Notes: generated by a model not told the origin, from the sequence alone. A stretch of DNA of 64,000 nucleotides from JABDQW01 sp942492025 (GCA_942492025.1 CALODJ010000003.1:1-64000); one strand, 5' to 3'. Shown: positions 27,108-35,128, counted from the stretch's first letter. Numbers and translations are program-made.

Positions 27108-27754
27108 AACAGGTTAAACGGTTCTATCCGTTGTTATTGCTACTGTTGCAGGGCTGTTCAGGGCCTTCGGCACCCACCAACTCCGGGATCTACCTGCTAC
27201 TCGACACATCCGGCACCTACACCCGGGAACTGACAAACGCGCAGCAACTGGTCAACGTGCTGCTGGTTAAAATGGCGTCCAGTGACTCTTTGGCTGTTGC
27301 ACGCATCGACACCGGGAGCTTCAGTGAAAAAGATATCATTGCAAAAATGACATTCAACGACCGCCCCAGCGAGGCCAACAAACAGAAAAGGCATTTTCGC
27401 GAGACCATGGACAAATTCGTCAAGGAAGTGACGCCGGCAAAGTTCACCGATATTACCGGTGGTGTGCTGCAGGCAGCCGAATATCTCAATGAAAAAAACA
27501 CCGGAAAGAAAACCATCCTGATCTATTCAGACCTGAAGGAAGAACTGCCTCAAGGCTACGTGCGCGATATCCCGTTCCAACTCGAAGGCTTCGACATTAT
27601 TGCACTCAATGTCACCAAGTTACGCAGTGATAACGTCGACCCCAGAGAGTACATGGACAGACTTGAGAACTGGCAGCGCCGGGTCGAAGAAGGCGGTGGC
27701 AGCTGGCGTGTGATCAATGATATGGATCGGCTGGAGCGTATCATCAGCGGATAG
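27104..27754 (+). CDS. VWA-domain lipoprotein
   Basis: 216 residues. A lipoprotein signal ends in LLLLQGC, so the mature protein is probably lipid-anchored. A von Willebrand A-like fold follows. The first MIDAS segment is YLLLDTSGTYTRE (DxSGT rather than the standard DxSxS). Later metal-site candidates are TDITGGVLQAAEYL and ILIYSDLKEEL. It overlaps the upstream membrane-protein gene by 4 bases, so the proteins probably interact. Family assignment is at domain level only and the function is unknown. Confidence 0.75.
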   Translation: MKQVKRFYPLLLLLLQGCSGPSAPTNSGIYLLLDTSGTYTRELTNAQQLVNVLLVKMASSDSLAVARIDTGSFSEKDIIAKMTFNDRPSEANKQKRHFRETMDKFVKEVTPAKFTDITGGVLQAAEYLNEKNTGKKTILIYSDLKEELPQGYVRDIPFQLEGFDIIALNVTKLRSDNVDPREYMDRLENWQRRVEEGGGSWRVINDMDRLERIISG

Positions 27755-27878
27755 GAGCAGGTGTTCAGAACGGATGAGCAGTGCCAGTATTCGAGCCGAT
27801 ATCAATTATCTACCGCAGGAGCGACAAAATAAAACCCGCTGCATTTAGCCAGCCCTTTGAGTGGATAGCCGGTTCCTG

Positions 27879-28145
27879 TCATCTGTGGACCGGGGGTGGA
27901 TAATCACGCCAAAGCGGAACATAGCCATAGGGGCGTGTCGGCCCCCAATAAGGTGCTGACAGCGGTGGCGGGTACCAATGTGGCGGCGGGCGGTCATGAT
28001 CATCATCAACGATTCGGTTCCACCATCCGGGTGGGCCCCCCAGGGGGCAGAACGGGATCTCCGGAAAAGCGGTTACAGCCGTCCATCCAGGCAAAAGTGC
28101 GAGTACGAAGAAAGCCCGGATTAACCAGCTGTGTTGCGGTTTCAT
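27879..28145 (-). CDS. small secreted Pro/Trp/Tyr-rich protein
   Basis: 88 residues. It has a signal peptide (IRAFFVLALLPGWTAVTAF) and a mature part dominated by Pro, Trp and Tyr (GGPPGWWNRI, PPPHWYPPPLSAPYWGPTRP). The composition recalls small envelope or sulfur-globule envelope proteins, but no family signature is identified. No strong ribosome site was seen. It could also be a chance frame, though the clean signal peptide argues against that. Confidence 0.45.
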   Translation of the reverse strand: MKPQHSWLIRAFFVLALLPGWTAVTAFPEIPFCPLGGPPGWWNRIVDDDHDRPPPHWYPPPLSAPYWGPTRPYGYVPLWRDYPPPVHR

Positions 28146-28187
28146 CTGCCTAACTTAACACGCACGCATACCAGGATGGTCACTTAT

Positions 28188-28207
28188 TTCCCGCATTTCT
28201 CACCGGG
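28188..28207 (+). repeat. degenerate MITE terminal repeat
   Basis: TTCCCGCATTTCTCACCGGG matches the MITE end with a few changes. No inverted partner is seen. It lies between the small Pro-rich gene and the mobB 3' end. Confidence 0.5.
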
Positions 28208-28260
28208 AGCGGGAGTGCGAGCACATCAACTTGTCTATTTGCGGGTAAAACAGAACCGCA

Positions 28261-28773
28261 TCATGCATTCATCCAGTCGTATATGAAACGCATCACCTCG
28301 TCTGGACGATTGATATCGAGCCGTGGTAATCCATCGGTATCTATCGTTTCATCCGTTGCAACCGCGATCACGCTGGAATCAACAGGAAAGATCAGATCCT
28401 TATGTAAAGAGGGCCGATGTAATTCGATCTTTGGGAAAGAAATATGGCGAAAACCTTCGACCAGCACCAGGTCTATCTGCGCCAGATCCAGCGCATCGAT
28501 CAAGTCTTCCAGCCTGGGATCTTCATCGGTATCTGATTCCCTGATCCATGCAATCCTCTGCGCTGAAGCCACGAGCACCTGGTCGGCACCCGCCTTACGC
28601 AATTCGTAGCTGTCTTTGCCGGGCTTATCGATGTCAAAATCGTGGTGTGCATGTTTGATCAACGCAACGCGCAGTCCGTTCTGCTTTAACAGCGGAATCA
28701 GCTTGCGCAGCAGCGTCGTCTTACCTGTGCCGCTGTAAGCGGCAAAGCCCAGCACGGGTATACGATCATTCAT
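28261..28773 (-). CDS. mobB: molybdopterin-guanine dinucleotide biosynthesis protein MobB
   Basis: GTP-binding accessory factor for conversion of molybdopterin to its guanine dinucleotide form, used by nitrate reductase and other DMSO-reductase-family enzymes. 170 residues. The P-loop is FAAYSGTGKTTLLRKLI (10-26); VALIKHAHHDFDIDKPGKDS and VLVEGFRHISFPKIELHR are MobB signatures. The ATG overlaps the stop of a small upstream reading frame (ATGA at 28770-28773), so it is translated as part of the minus-strand nitrate-type operon. mobA is 3 kb away on the other strand. Confidence 0.92.
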   Translation of the reverse strand: MNDRIPVLGFAAYSGTGKTTLLRKLIPLLKQNGLRVALIKHAHHDFDIDKPGKDSYELRKAGADQVLVASAQRIAWIRESDTDEDPRLEDLIDALDLAQIDLVLVEGFRHISFPKIELHRPSLHKDLIFPVDSSVIAVATDETIDTDGLPRLDINRPDEVMRFIYDWMNA

Positions 28774-28985
28774 CCGATGTTACGATGGAACAGGATTTTT
28801 CCCAGATAGCCTGACTTGAGTATATAACCATCCACCAGATTGTCATAATCCTCTTTAACACCGCGGCTGAGAATAACCCAGGAGACGTAAATACCCGGTA
28901 TTAATAACAGTACGAATATCAGCTTCGATGAACCCGGAACCGCAAAGGCAGCGAGGGTCAGCAGATACAGCGGCCAACGCTGAAT
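28770..28985 (-). pseudogene. start-less hydrophobic reading frame between FAD gene and mobB
   Basis: An open frame of about 71 codons reads RWPLYLLTLAAFAVPGSSKL, then two-helix hydrophobic sequence (LIFVLLLIPGIYVSWVIL) and GVKEDYDNLVDGYILKSGYL before a TGA that overlaps the mobB ATG. It stays open into the FAD gene in another frame, but no ATG, GTG or TTG is available; an ATT at 28985 is the first candidate. Either it starts at a rare codon, or it is the remnant 3' end of a membrane-protein gene fused to the FAD gene by a deletion or frameshift. Confidence 0.4.
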
Positions 28986-30022
28986 ACGGTATGCTCCATC
29001 ACTTTCAGTCGAGTTGATTCCACTGAACCCTGATAGCGTGCATGGCCACCGGTCAGTCGGTCTGCCAGCACCGCTGCCTGTTCCAGTCCGGGTTTTACCA
29101 GGCCATAGACATTAGTATTGTGTTCTGCGCATTCGCCTATGGCATAGATGCGATCATCCTTGGTTTGAAGACAATCATTAATACGTATACCTTTGTGGTA
29201 CGAAAGCCCGCTGTCCCGAGCCAGTTCAATATTTGGGCGTATACCCGCTGCAACGATAACGGTATCGCAAGCGATCTCTCTGCCACTGCGCAGACTGATT
29301 CCTTCTACTCGATTTTGGCCCAGTATACTGACGACGCTATCGCCAAGCTCGACATATATACCCTTTTGCTCAACCAGCGTTTTTAGATATTGGCCGCCGC
29401 GTTGGTCGAGCTGCTGCATCATCAACCAATGATTGTGCTCAACGACGGTAATTTTGGTATTGTACTGCTGCATTGCGCGTGCTGTTTCGAGACCAAGCAG
29501 GCCACCGCCTATGACAACCGTGTGCCTCGAGCGTATTCTGCGCGCAAACAACTCATCGGCTTCACTCAGAGAGCGAAAAGTGAACACACCTTTATAATGG
29601 ATATTTCCGATTGATGGAATAAATGGCCTGGAGCCTACAGCAAGCACCAGATGTGAATAGTGCTGCACTCCACCCGCCTCATCCGTGACTGTTCTGGCGT
29701 TACGATCAATCGAAAGCACGTTACAGTTGAGCCGAATTTCAACGCCCGCTTTCGACTGCATTGAGGCATCCAGCTCGAGCTCATCCCTGGCAACTTCACC
29801 CGCAAGATAAGAAGATAACCTGACTCTGTCAAAAGGGTGCCAGGGTTCACCACCGTATACAACGACTGGTAATCCACAATCTCTTTTCAACAGCTCAGTG
29901 ATAAAGTGAATACCGACAGGACCGGTCCCGACGACAACAATCGCTTTTGTATCATAAGGCACATATGAACTCGAACAACTTTGTTCGAATAAACGACCAA
30001 CAGACTGTGTTGCTATATTCAT
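28958..30022 (-). CDS. NAD(P)/FAD oxidoreductase, like the FAD half of assimilatory nitrite reductase
   Basis: 354 residues. Two dinucleotide folds are visible: VVVGTGPVGIHFITELLK (about 31-48) and HTVVIGGGLLGLETARAMQQ (about 168-187). YAIGECAEHNTNVYGLVKPG is the second FAD-contact motif. The NirB/NasB family match includes the RVRLSSYLAGE and LKVMEHTVFSVG segments. NirB is about 840 residues and NasC-type proteins about 450; this ends right after that last segment with GRCIC, with no [2Fe-2S] or siroheme domain. It may be truncated. Expression is predicted to be controlled by the antiterminator leader just upstream. It may pass electrons to a nitrate reductase encoded elsewhere. Confidence 0.75.
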   Translation of the reverse strand: MNIATQSVGRLFEQSCSSSYVPYDTKAIVVVGTGPVGIHFITELLKRDCGLPVVVYGGEPWHPFDRVRLSSYLAGEVARDELELDASMQSKAGVEIRLNCNVLSIDRNARTVTDEAGGVQHYSHLVLAVGSRPFIPSIGNIHYKGVFTFRSLSEADELFARRIRSRHTVVIGGGLLGLETARAMQQYNTKITVVEHNHWLMMQQLDQRGGQYLKTLVEQKGIYVELGDSVVSILGQNRVEGISLRSGREIACDTVIVAAGIRPNIELARDSGLSYHKGIRINDCLQTKDDRIYAIGECAEHNTNVYGLVKPGLEQAAVLADRLTGGHARYQGSVESTRLKVMEHTVFSVGRCIC

Positions 30023-30033
30023 TACTTGTAATC

Positions 30034-30074
30034 AAAAAAAAGCGCTCGCACGAAACAACATGTTCTGTGCGAGC
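30034..30074 (-). terminator. leader terminator of the FAD gene (attenuator)
   Basis: On the minus strand GCTCGCAC (30074-30067) pairs with GTGCGAGC (30051-30044) around a loop that can pair further, followed by eight U (30041-30034). The U run ends 12 bases before the ATG of the FAD gene, so the terminator would stop transcription before the gene unless overridden. Confidence 0.85.
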
Positions 30075-30128
30075 ACCATTGCTCAATGCCTCTTTACGGA
30101 AGATTTTTGACTGATCGTCTTTGACCAG
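30071..30128 (-). promoter_or_regulatory. ANTAR-type antiterminator RNA: two hexaloop hairpins
   Basis: Read on the minus strand, hairpin 1 is CTGGTC-AAAGAC-GATCAG (30128-30111) and hairpin 2 is GAGC-AATGGT-GCTC (30084-30071). Both loops have six bases with A at position 1 and G at position 4, the established recognition pattern of ANTAR proteins. The 3' arm of hairpin 2 (30074-30071) is also the start of the terminator's 5' arm, so the two structures exclude each other. An ANTAR protein (NasT-like) is encoded 0.7 kb upstream on the same strand. Confidence 0.82.
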
Positions 30129-30300
30129 TGCGCAGCCCTGGCGACTAAACCGGCCTGTTATTCATTTAGTTAAGATCTAGCATTTAGGATGCCAGTTATT
30201 TTTAGCCGTTATCACCCGTTTCGACCGTTCAATCGCGCATGCGATACGATTCAGGCACCATATTGGTTCAGCCGTCACTCACGACGCACAGCGCTTGTGC

Positions 30301-30786
30301 TCAACAGGCAATCTCATCGACCTTCAGAAGAAAATCGGTGCAGCTCATATAGTGACTGCCATCGCATGAAAAGTTTAATCCCACAATACCATTGACAACA
30401 TTGAGCGAGCCTGAGCGTAAATAAATTTGCGGGTCCTTCAAACGCAGGCGCTTGAAACCATCCAGAATCGGCGTGATGGATGGCTGATCAATAACTGCTT
30501 CGGGCGTATAAGGCAGCAAAGGGTAGTTATGATATAAATCAATATTGAGAAATTCCTCTTTTACGTGAACCCTGTATCGCATCGGATCTTCAACCAGCCA
30601 CAGACTGACCTGGCCACTGGAAAAATGAACCTTGGCATGGAACACACCGTAATTGCTGATTAAGTCTTCAACACGGGCCAGCACTTCATCCAGATGTTGA
30701 TCAAATTCGTTTAATTTGCGCTCTTGAAGAAAGAGAAACTCACGTATTGAGGGATCACCCCGTATTTGTAACCATTTATATGGCAT
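30301..30786 (-). CDS. unrecognised protein between nasT and the ANTAR leader
   Basis: Not recognised. 161 residues, no signal peptide or membrane helix. It begins MPYKWLQIRGDPSIREFLFL and is mixed alpha/beta with a run of strands in the middle (HAKVHFSSGQVSLWLVEDPM). It ends near CTDFLLKVDEIAC with cysteines at both ends of that segment. It lies 60 bases after nasT on the same strand, so it is probably cotranscribed with the regulator. The position suggests a role in nitrate or redox sensing, which is inference only. Confidence 0.65.
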   Translation of the reverse strand: MPYKWLQIRGDPSIREFLFLQERKLNEFDQHLDEVLARVEDLISNYGVFHAKVHFSSGQVSLWLVEDPMRYRVHVKEEFLNIDLYHNYPLLPYTPEAVIDQPSITPILDGFKRLRLKDPQIYLRSGSLNVVNGIVGLNFSCDGSHYMSCTDFLLKVDEIAC

Positions 30787-30846
30787 ATCATTTTCTCTTC
30801 TCGTTGTGGTTGTAGTGACATTATTTTTGTCTCAATTTTATTATTG

Positions 30847-31422
30847 TTATACAAGCACTTCGGATGCAGAAATGATTTGTTCAGCTACTTCTCCGATACG
30901 TTTATTGTGATTCATTGCCAGCGTGCGCATGGCTTTATAAGCCTGGTCTTCACTCAGCCTTTTCGTTTTCATGATAATGCCTTTGGCCTTTTCGATACGT
31001 TTGCGGTCCTGCAAGGCGTTTTTTGTCAGGCGCAGCTCTTCCCTGAGCTGCTGCTGCGCGTGGAAGCGAGCAACGGCCACTTTCAGCAGCGAATCAAATC
31101 GTTCAGGCATGTTACAATCAACCACATAGGCACTGATACCCGCCGACACAGCCGGGTTTATCGATTCAGAGCGCGAGTCGCGGGTAAAAACGAGTAGGGG
31201 TGTGGGCACATTTTCCAGGATCGTTTTGATCTTGTGCATCACAGGGCCGTCAATTTCATCACTGAACAGGATGACCGCATCAGGCCGTAACGATTCGACA
31301 TACCTTGAGGCGTCGTCATCATCGGCCCCGAGCAGTTTCAGCAGACGATATCCGGCCGTTGACGCAACACTGAGAAGTGGCTGCGCATTGTCATGACAGT
31401 CAGCAATAACAATCAGATCCAT
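30847..31422 (-). CDS. nasT: ANTAR-domain response regulator, NasT-like antiterminator
   Basis: 191-residue RNA-binding regulator. The N-terminal receiver-like domain (1-120) has the PDAVILFSDEIDG segment where the phosphoacceptor Asp is expected. After a helix (RFHAQQQLREELRLTKNAL) comes the ANTAR domain with DRKRIEKAKGIIMKTKRLSE and QAYKAMRTLAMNHNKRIGEV. NasT proteins relieve termination in leader RNAs of nitrate-assimilation genes. A matching leader lies downstream at 30034-30128. The usual partner NasS (nitrate-binding) is not next to it; the unknown gene at 30301 occupies that place. Confidence 0.88.
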   Translation of the reverse strand: MDLIVIADCHDNAQPLLSVASTAGYRLLKLLGADDDDASRYVESLRPDAVILFSDEIDGPVMHKIKTILENVPTPLLVFTRDSRSESINPAVSAGISAYVVDCNMPERFDSLLKVAVARFHAQQQLREELRLTKNALQDRKRIEKAKGIIMKTKRLSEDQAYKAMRTLAMNHNKRIGEVAEQIISASEVLV

Positions 31423-31687
31423 GTATCGGCTTTTTATTCACTAAACACAGCAAACTTTCAGCAAAATACATGCCACTATCAGGCAGAAGACAACTGATTG
31501 AATTATTTAGAAACAGTAACAACCACAGATGATAGAAATGCGACCGATGAAACCAATTAGTGCACAAAACTTTAGCGCCGCTCTGAACTGGTGCATTGAG
31601 CCCATCGTGATTTCACCAGACATGCATATGGCAGCCACTCTTTTTAGGTTCAGATGAAGTGTCACGCCTTCTACGATCGCCCGGAAA

Positions 31688-32263
31688 ATGACAACCGGAA
31701 CCCTTGTCAAATCAAAAGTCAGCTGCATTATACTCGCCGGTGGTAAAGGCGCTCGCATGGGGGGCGCTGACAAAGGCCTGTTGCGCTACCGGAATAAACG
31801 CCTGATCGAACATGTCATCGACAGGATTTCACCACAACTTGATGACATCGTTATTAGCGCCAACCGTCATATAGATGAGTACCGGAGTTTGGGTTATGCC
31901 GTTATTAGTGACCACACCGATAAATTTGACGGACCGCTAGCAGGCATTGCTAGTGCATTACCACACTGCAGGCATCAATGGGTGCTCGTTATACCTTGCG
32001 ACATGCCGGAATTACCCGATAATCTGGTCGAAACATTGTGGCGGCAAACAAAACATTCATCGCTGGTGTGCGTGAGTTCCCATGGCAAACGTCAGCTGAT
32101 ATTTCTGATGAATTCCAAGCTGCTGCCTTCGATCAACAACTATCTGGCAGACAATCAGCACACCGTCATGCGCTGGCTCGACGCTATCGAGAATCATGCT
32201 GTCGTTAAAGATAATGACAACGACTTCAACAATATCAATAAAGCCGAGCAACTCGATGCTTAA
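31688..32263 (+). CDS. mobA: molybdenum cofactor guanylyltransferase MobA
   Basis: Transfers GMP to molybdopterin to form the MGD cofactor. 191 residues. The nucleotidyltransferase motif is CIILAGGKGARMGGADKGLL (about 12-31), followed by DDIVISANRHIDEY, DGPLAGIASAL and the metal-binding WVLVIPCDMPELPDNLV. It is divergent from nasT across a 265-base gap in which nothing specific was recognised. With mobB, it supports a functional bis-MGD enzyme such as nitrate reductase somewhere in the genome. Confidence 0.93.
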   Translation: MTTGTLVKSKVSCIILAGGKGARMGGADKGLLRYRNKRLIEHVIDRISPQLDDIVISANRHIDEYRSLGYAVISDHTDKFDGPLAGIASALPHCRHQWVLVIPCDMPELPDNLVETLWRQTKHSSLVCVSSHGKRQLIFLMNSKLLPSINNYLADNQHTVMRWLDAIENHAVVKDNDNDFNNINKAEQLDA

Positions 32264-32314
32264 CGGCGTAGATCTACCCTTGCACACAACCTGGATGCAC
32301 ACGAAAATAAGTTT

Positions 32315-33457
32315 ATGGACTTAACGGCACAGCAACGCTCTCAAGCAATCAACAAAGTCACCTTGTGGGGTGTCTTCATCAATCTGTTACTGTCAGCGAC
32401 CAAATTGGCGGGTGGTTTCGTCGGCCAGTCCCAGGCTTTGATCGCAGATGGCCTGCACTCGCTGTCCGACCTCGCGAGTGACGCCATGGTTTTCGTTGCA
32501 GCCAAACATGCCAGCGAAGAAGCCGATGAGGACCACCCCTATGGTCATGCCCGTTTTGAGACCATCGCTACGGTTGCGCTCGCTGCATTACTGGCCATCG
32601 TTGGCCTGGGTATCGCCTACGATGCGATCATCAGCCTGGTGACTGATGAGGTCATTGCCAAGCCAGATGTGTTCACATTGTGGATTGCGGCTTTCTCGAT
32701 ATTCAGCAATGAAGGCCTCTATCACTACACCCGGCTTGTTGGTACGCGTATCCGCTCCAACCTGCTGCTCGCCAATGCATGGCACCACCGCAGCGATGCT
32801 GTATCTTCCATTGTGGTACTGGTCGGTATCGCCGGCGCCCAGTTAGATATGCCCAGACTCGATGCCTATGCCGCCGTGATCGTTGCCTTGATGATAGTCA
32901 GAATCGCTTTCAAACTCGGTTACGACAGCGTACAGGAACTGGTTGATGCCAGTCTCGAGCCTGAACTGGTCGATGGCATTCGTCAGAAAATACTGCAACA
33001 CGAGGGCGTGCGACAATTGCACATGCTACGCACGCGCCGAATGGGCCATCATGCGCTGGTCGATGTACACATTCTCGTCGCTCCCAGGCTGAGCGTATCC
33101 GAAGGACACCACATCTCTGAAACGGTGGAAAAACTGCTGATTGACTCGTTTGACGCGATCAACGATGTCACCGTGCATATCGATCCGGAGGACGATGAAC
33201 AGGAGGCGCGCAGCATCCATCTGCCCTTACGCGGCGAATTGATCAGCGCACTCGAACAGGAATGGTCATCCATACCGCAACTCAAAGCGATCGATGACAT
33301 TACACTGCACTATCTGGCCGGAGAAATAGCTGTTGAGGCCAGCATGCCCCTGGAAAAAGCGGGTGATCTTGAACTGACCGGGGAGCTGCAAGACCGGTTT
33401 TACCAGGCCAGCAGGAAAGTTCCCGCTGTAGGCCGCGCGGTGCTAAAGTTTCACTAA
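32315..33457 (+). CDS. cation diffusion facilitator (CDF) metal transporter
   Basis: Proton-coupled exporter of divalent metal ions (zinc, iron or manganese), 380 residues. Six membrane helices occupy about 18-215. The metal-site motifs are LIADGLHSLSDLASD (TM2) and ANAWHHRSDAVSS (TM5). The DHPYGHARFE loop between TM2 and TM3 is typical. The C-terminal cytosolic domain (about 215-305) has the histidine-rich ferredoxin-like fold, followed by a further domain of about 80 residues, so this is longer than FieF (300). Upstream mobA ends 51 bases earlier. The metal cannot be told. Confidence 0.9.
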   Translation: MDLTAQQRSQAINKVTLWGVFINLLLSATKLAGGFVGQSQALIADGLHSLSDLASDAMVFVAAKHASEEADEDHPYGHARFETIATVALAALLAIVGLGIAYDAIISLVTDEVIAKPDVFTLWIAAFSIFSNEGLYHYTRLVGTRIRSNLLLANAWHHRSDAVSSIVVLVGIAGAQLDMPRLDAYAAVIVALMIVRIAFKLGYDSVQELVDASLEPELVDGIRQKILQHEGVRQLHMLRTRRMGHHALVDVHILVAPRLSVSEGHHISETVEKLLIDSFDAINDVTVHIDPEDDEQEARSIHLPLRGELISALEQEWSSIPQLKAIDDITLHYLAGEIAVEASMPLEKAGDLELTGELQDRFYQASRKVPAVGRAVLKFH

Positions 33458-33458
33458 T

Positions 33459-33533
33459 GCGCTATTTTGGTGCATATATGCCTTGAACGCACCAGAGTTG
33501 TGCCTATAGCACCAGACTTCGCACTATTTTGGG
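33459..33533 (+). promoter_or_regulatory. NtrC-binding sites upstream of glnA
   Basis: GCGCTATTTTGGTGCA at 33459-33474 closely fits the NtrC enhancer consensus (GCAC-N7-GGTGC type, as in enteric glnA). A second imperfect palindrome GCACCAGAGTTGTGC lies at 33489-33503 and a partial third, GCACTATTTTGG, at 33521-33532. They lie about 35-105 bases upstream of the sigma-54 promoter, the normal enhancer range. Confidence 0.75.
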
Positions 33534-33564
33534 AAAAAAACAGCGACTTAGTCCATTTCAAAGC

Positions 33565-33580
33565 TGGCACGTTTCCTGCA
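33565..33580 (+). promoter_or_regulatory. sigma-54 promoter of glnA
   Basis: TGGCACGTTTCCTGCA has the invariant GG (33566-33567) and GC (33578-33579) with exactly 10 bases between, and matches TGGCAC-N5-TTGCA except for one base in the -12 element. It lies 89 bases before the glnA start and downstream of NtrC boxes. Confidence 0.8.
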
Positions 33581-33668
33581 GAATACCGGTTTACAAAAAT
33601 TAGCCCCGCTGTGCGTCCTTGATGATTCGCGGCGGGAATTCGTTCCATTCATGCTGGAGAACAAGCAA

Positions 33669-35078
33669 ATGTCTGCAAGTGATGTTTTAAATATGATCAA
33701 AGAAAAAGACGTAAAATTCGTCGATTTCCGTTTTACTGACACCCAGGGTAAAGAGCAGCACGTTTCCGTGCCATCCCATACAATCGATGAGGATGTGCTC
33801 ACCGAAGGCAAAATGTTCGATGGTTCATCCATCCAGGGCTGGAAAGGCATCAATGAGTCAGACATGATTTTGATGCCAGATACGTCAACGCCCGTGATCG
33901 ATCCATTCTGCGAAGAAGTCACCATGAACCTGCGCTGTGATGTCATTGAACCGACGAGCATGCAGGGATATAACCGCGACCCGCGGTCGATTGCCAACCG
34001 CGCCGAAGCCTATCTGCAATCGACCGGTATCGGCGACACCGCTTATTTCGGTCCAGAAAATGAATTCTTCGTTTTCGATGGTGTGAAATGGGGCGACGAA
34101 ATGGGCGGCGTTTTCTATGCGATTGAATCTGAGGAAGCCGCCTGGAATACCGGCAAAGACTATGATGGCAATAACATGGGTCACCGCCCTGGCGTGAAAG
34201 GCGGATACTTCCCGGTACCTCCGATCGATTCATTGCAGGATATTCGCTCAACCATGTGCCTGACCATGGAAGAGATGGGCTGTATGACAGAGGTACACCA
34301 TCACGAAGTCGGCACCGCCGGACAGTGCGAAATTGGTGCCCTCTTCAACACGCTGGTTCGCAAAGCGGATGAAGTTCAGATCTATAAATATGTCGTGCAT
34401 AACGTTGCCCACGCTTTTGGCAAAACATCGACCTTTATGCCCAAGCCGATGGTTGGCGACAACGGTAATGGTATGCACGTGCACCAGTCGATCATGAAAG
34501 GTGGTGAAAACCTGTTCGCGGGTGACCAGTACGGTGGCCTGTCAGACTTAGCGCTGTACTACATTGGCGGCATCATCAAACATGCCAAGGCACTGAATGC
34601 TTTTGCCAATGCGTCCACCAACAGCTACAAGCGCCTGGTGCCCGGTTTCGAAGCACCGGTCATGTTGGCGTACTCGGCACGCAACCGTTCTGCATCGATA
34701 CGTATTCCCCACGTCTCCAGCCCGAAGGCGCGCCGCGTCGAAGTGCGTTTCCCTGATTCAACGGCCAATCCCTACCTGTGCTTTGCATCCATGCTGATGG
34801 CCGGTCTTGACGGCATTCAGAACAAGATCCACCCAGGCGAAGCGATGGACAAAGACCTGTACGACCTGCCAGCCGAAGAGGAAGCGGCCATCCCACAGGT
34901 CGCCTTCTCGTTTGATGAAGCATTGAAAGCGCTGGATGAAGACCGCGCTTTCCTGACTGCCGGCGGTGTCTTCGACGATGACGTGATCGACGGTTACCTT
35001 AAACTCAAATATACCGAAGTCCAGCGTTACCGTATGGCTGTGCACCCCTGTGAATATGATATGTACTACAGCGTCTGA
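33669..35078 (+). CDS. glnA: glutamine synthetase type I
   Basis: ATP-dependent ligation of ammonia to glutamate, the main ammonium-assimilating step. The start at 33669 (MSASDVLNMIKEKDVKFVDF) follows GGAGAACAAG and gives 469 residues, exactly the enterobacterial length; an in-frame ATG at 33651 overlaps the ribosome site. Visible: GKMFDGSSIQGWKGINESDM, FGPENEFFVFD, the metal-binding VHHHEVGTAGQCEI, GNGMHVHQSIMK and the adenylylation-site region DKDLYDLP (Tyr). Under nitrogen control via NtrC and sigma-54. Confidence 0.97.
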   Translation: MSASDVLNMIKEKDVKFVDFRFTDTQGKEQHVSVPSHTIDEDVLTEGKMFDGSSIQGWKGINESDMILMPDTSTPVIDPFCEEVTMNLRCDVIEPTSMQGYNRDPRSIANRAEAYLQSTGIGDTAYFGPENEFFVFDGVKWGDEMGGVFYAIESEEAAWNTGKDYDGNNMGHRPGVKGGYFPVPPIDSLQDIRSTMCLTMEEMGCMTEVHHHEVGTAGQCEIGALFNTLVRKADEVQIYKYVVHNVAHAFGKTSTFMPKPMVGDNGNGMHVHQSIMKGGENLFAGDQYGGLSDLALYYIGGIIKHAKALNAFANASTNSYKRLVPGFEAPVMLAYSARNRSASIRIPHVSSPKARRVEVRFPDSTANPYLCFASMLMAGLDGIQNKIHPGEAMDKDLYDLPAEEEAAIPQVAFSFDEALKALDEDRAFLTAGGVFDDDVIDGYLKLKYTEVQRYRMAVHPCEYDMYYSV

Positions 35079-35097
35079 TCAGTACATTTCTTCCGAC

Positions 35098-35128
35098 AAA
35101 AAAGCCCCGCGTCTGCGGGGCTTTTTTT
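35098..35128 (+). terminator. intrinsic terminator after glnA
   Basis: GCCCCGC (35104-35110), loop GTCT, GCGGGGC (35115-35121), then seven T. A-run on the left makes it possibly bidirectional. It separates glnA from the DUF4124 gene. Confidence 0.92.

Noticed and set aside
33885..34184. open frames opposite glnA
   Set aside because: Shadows of a highly expressed conserved gene.
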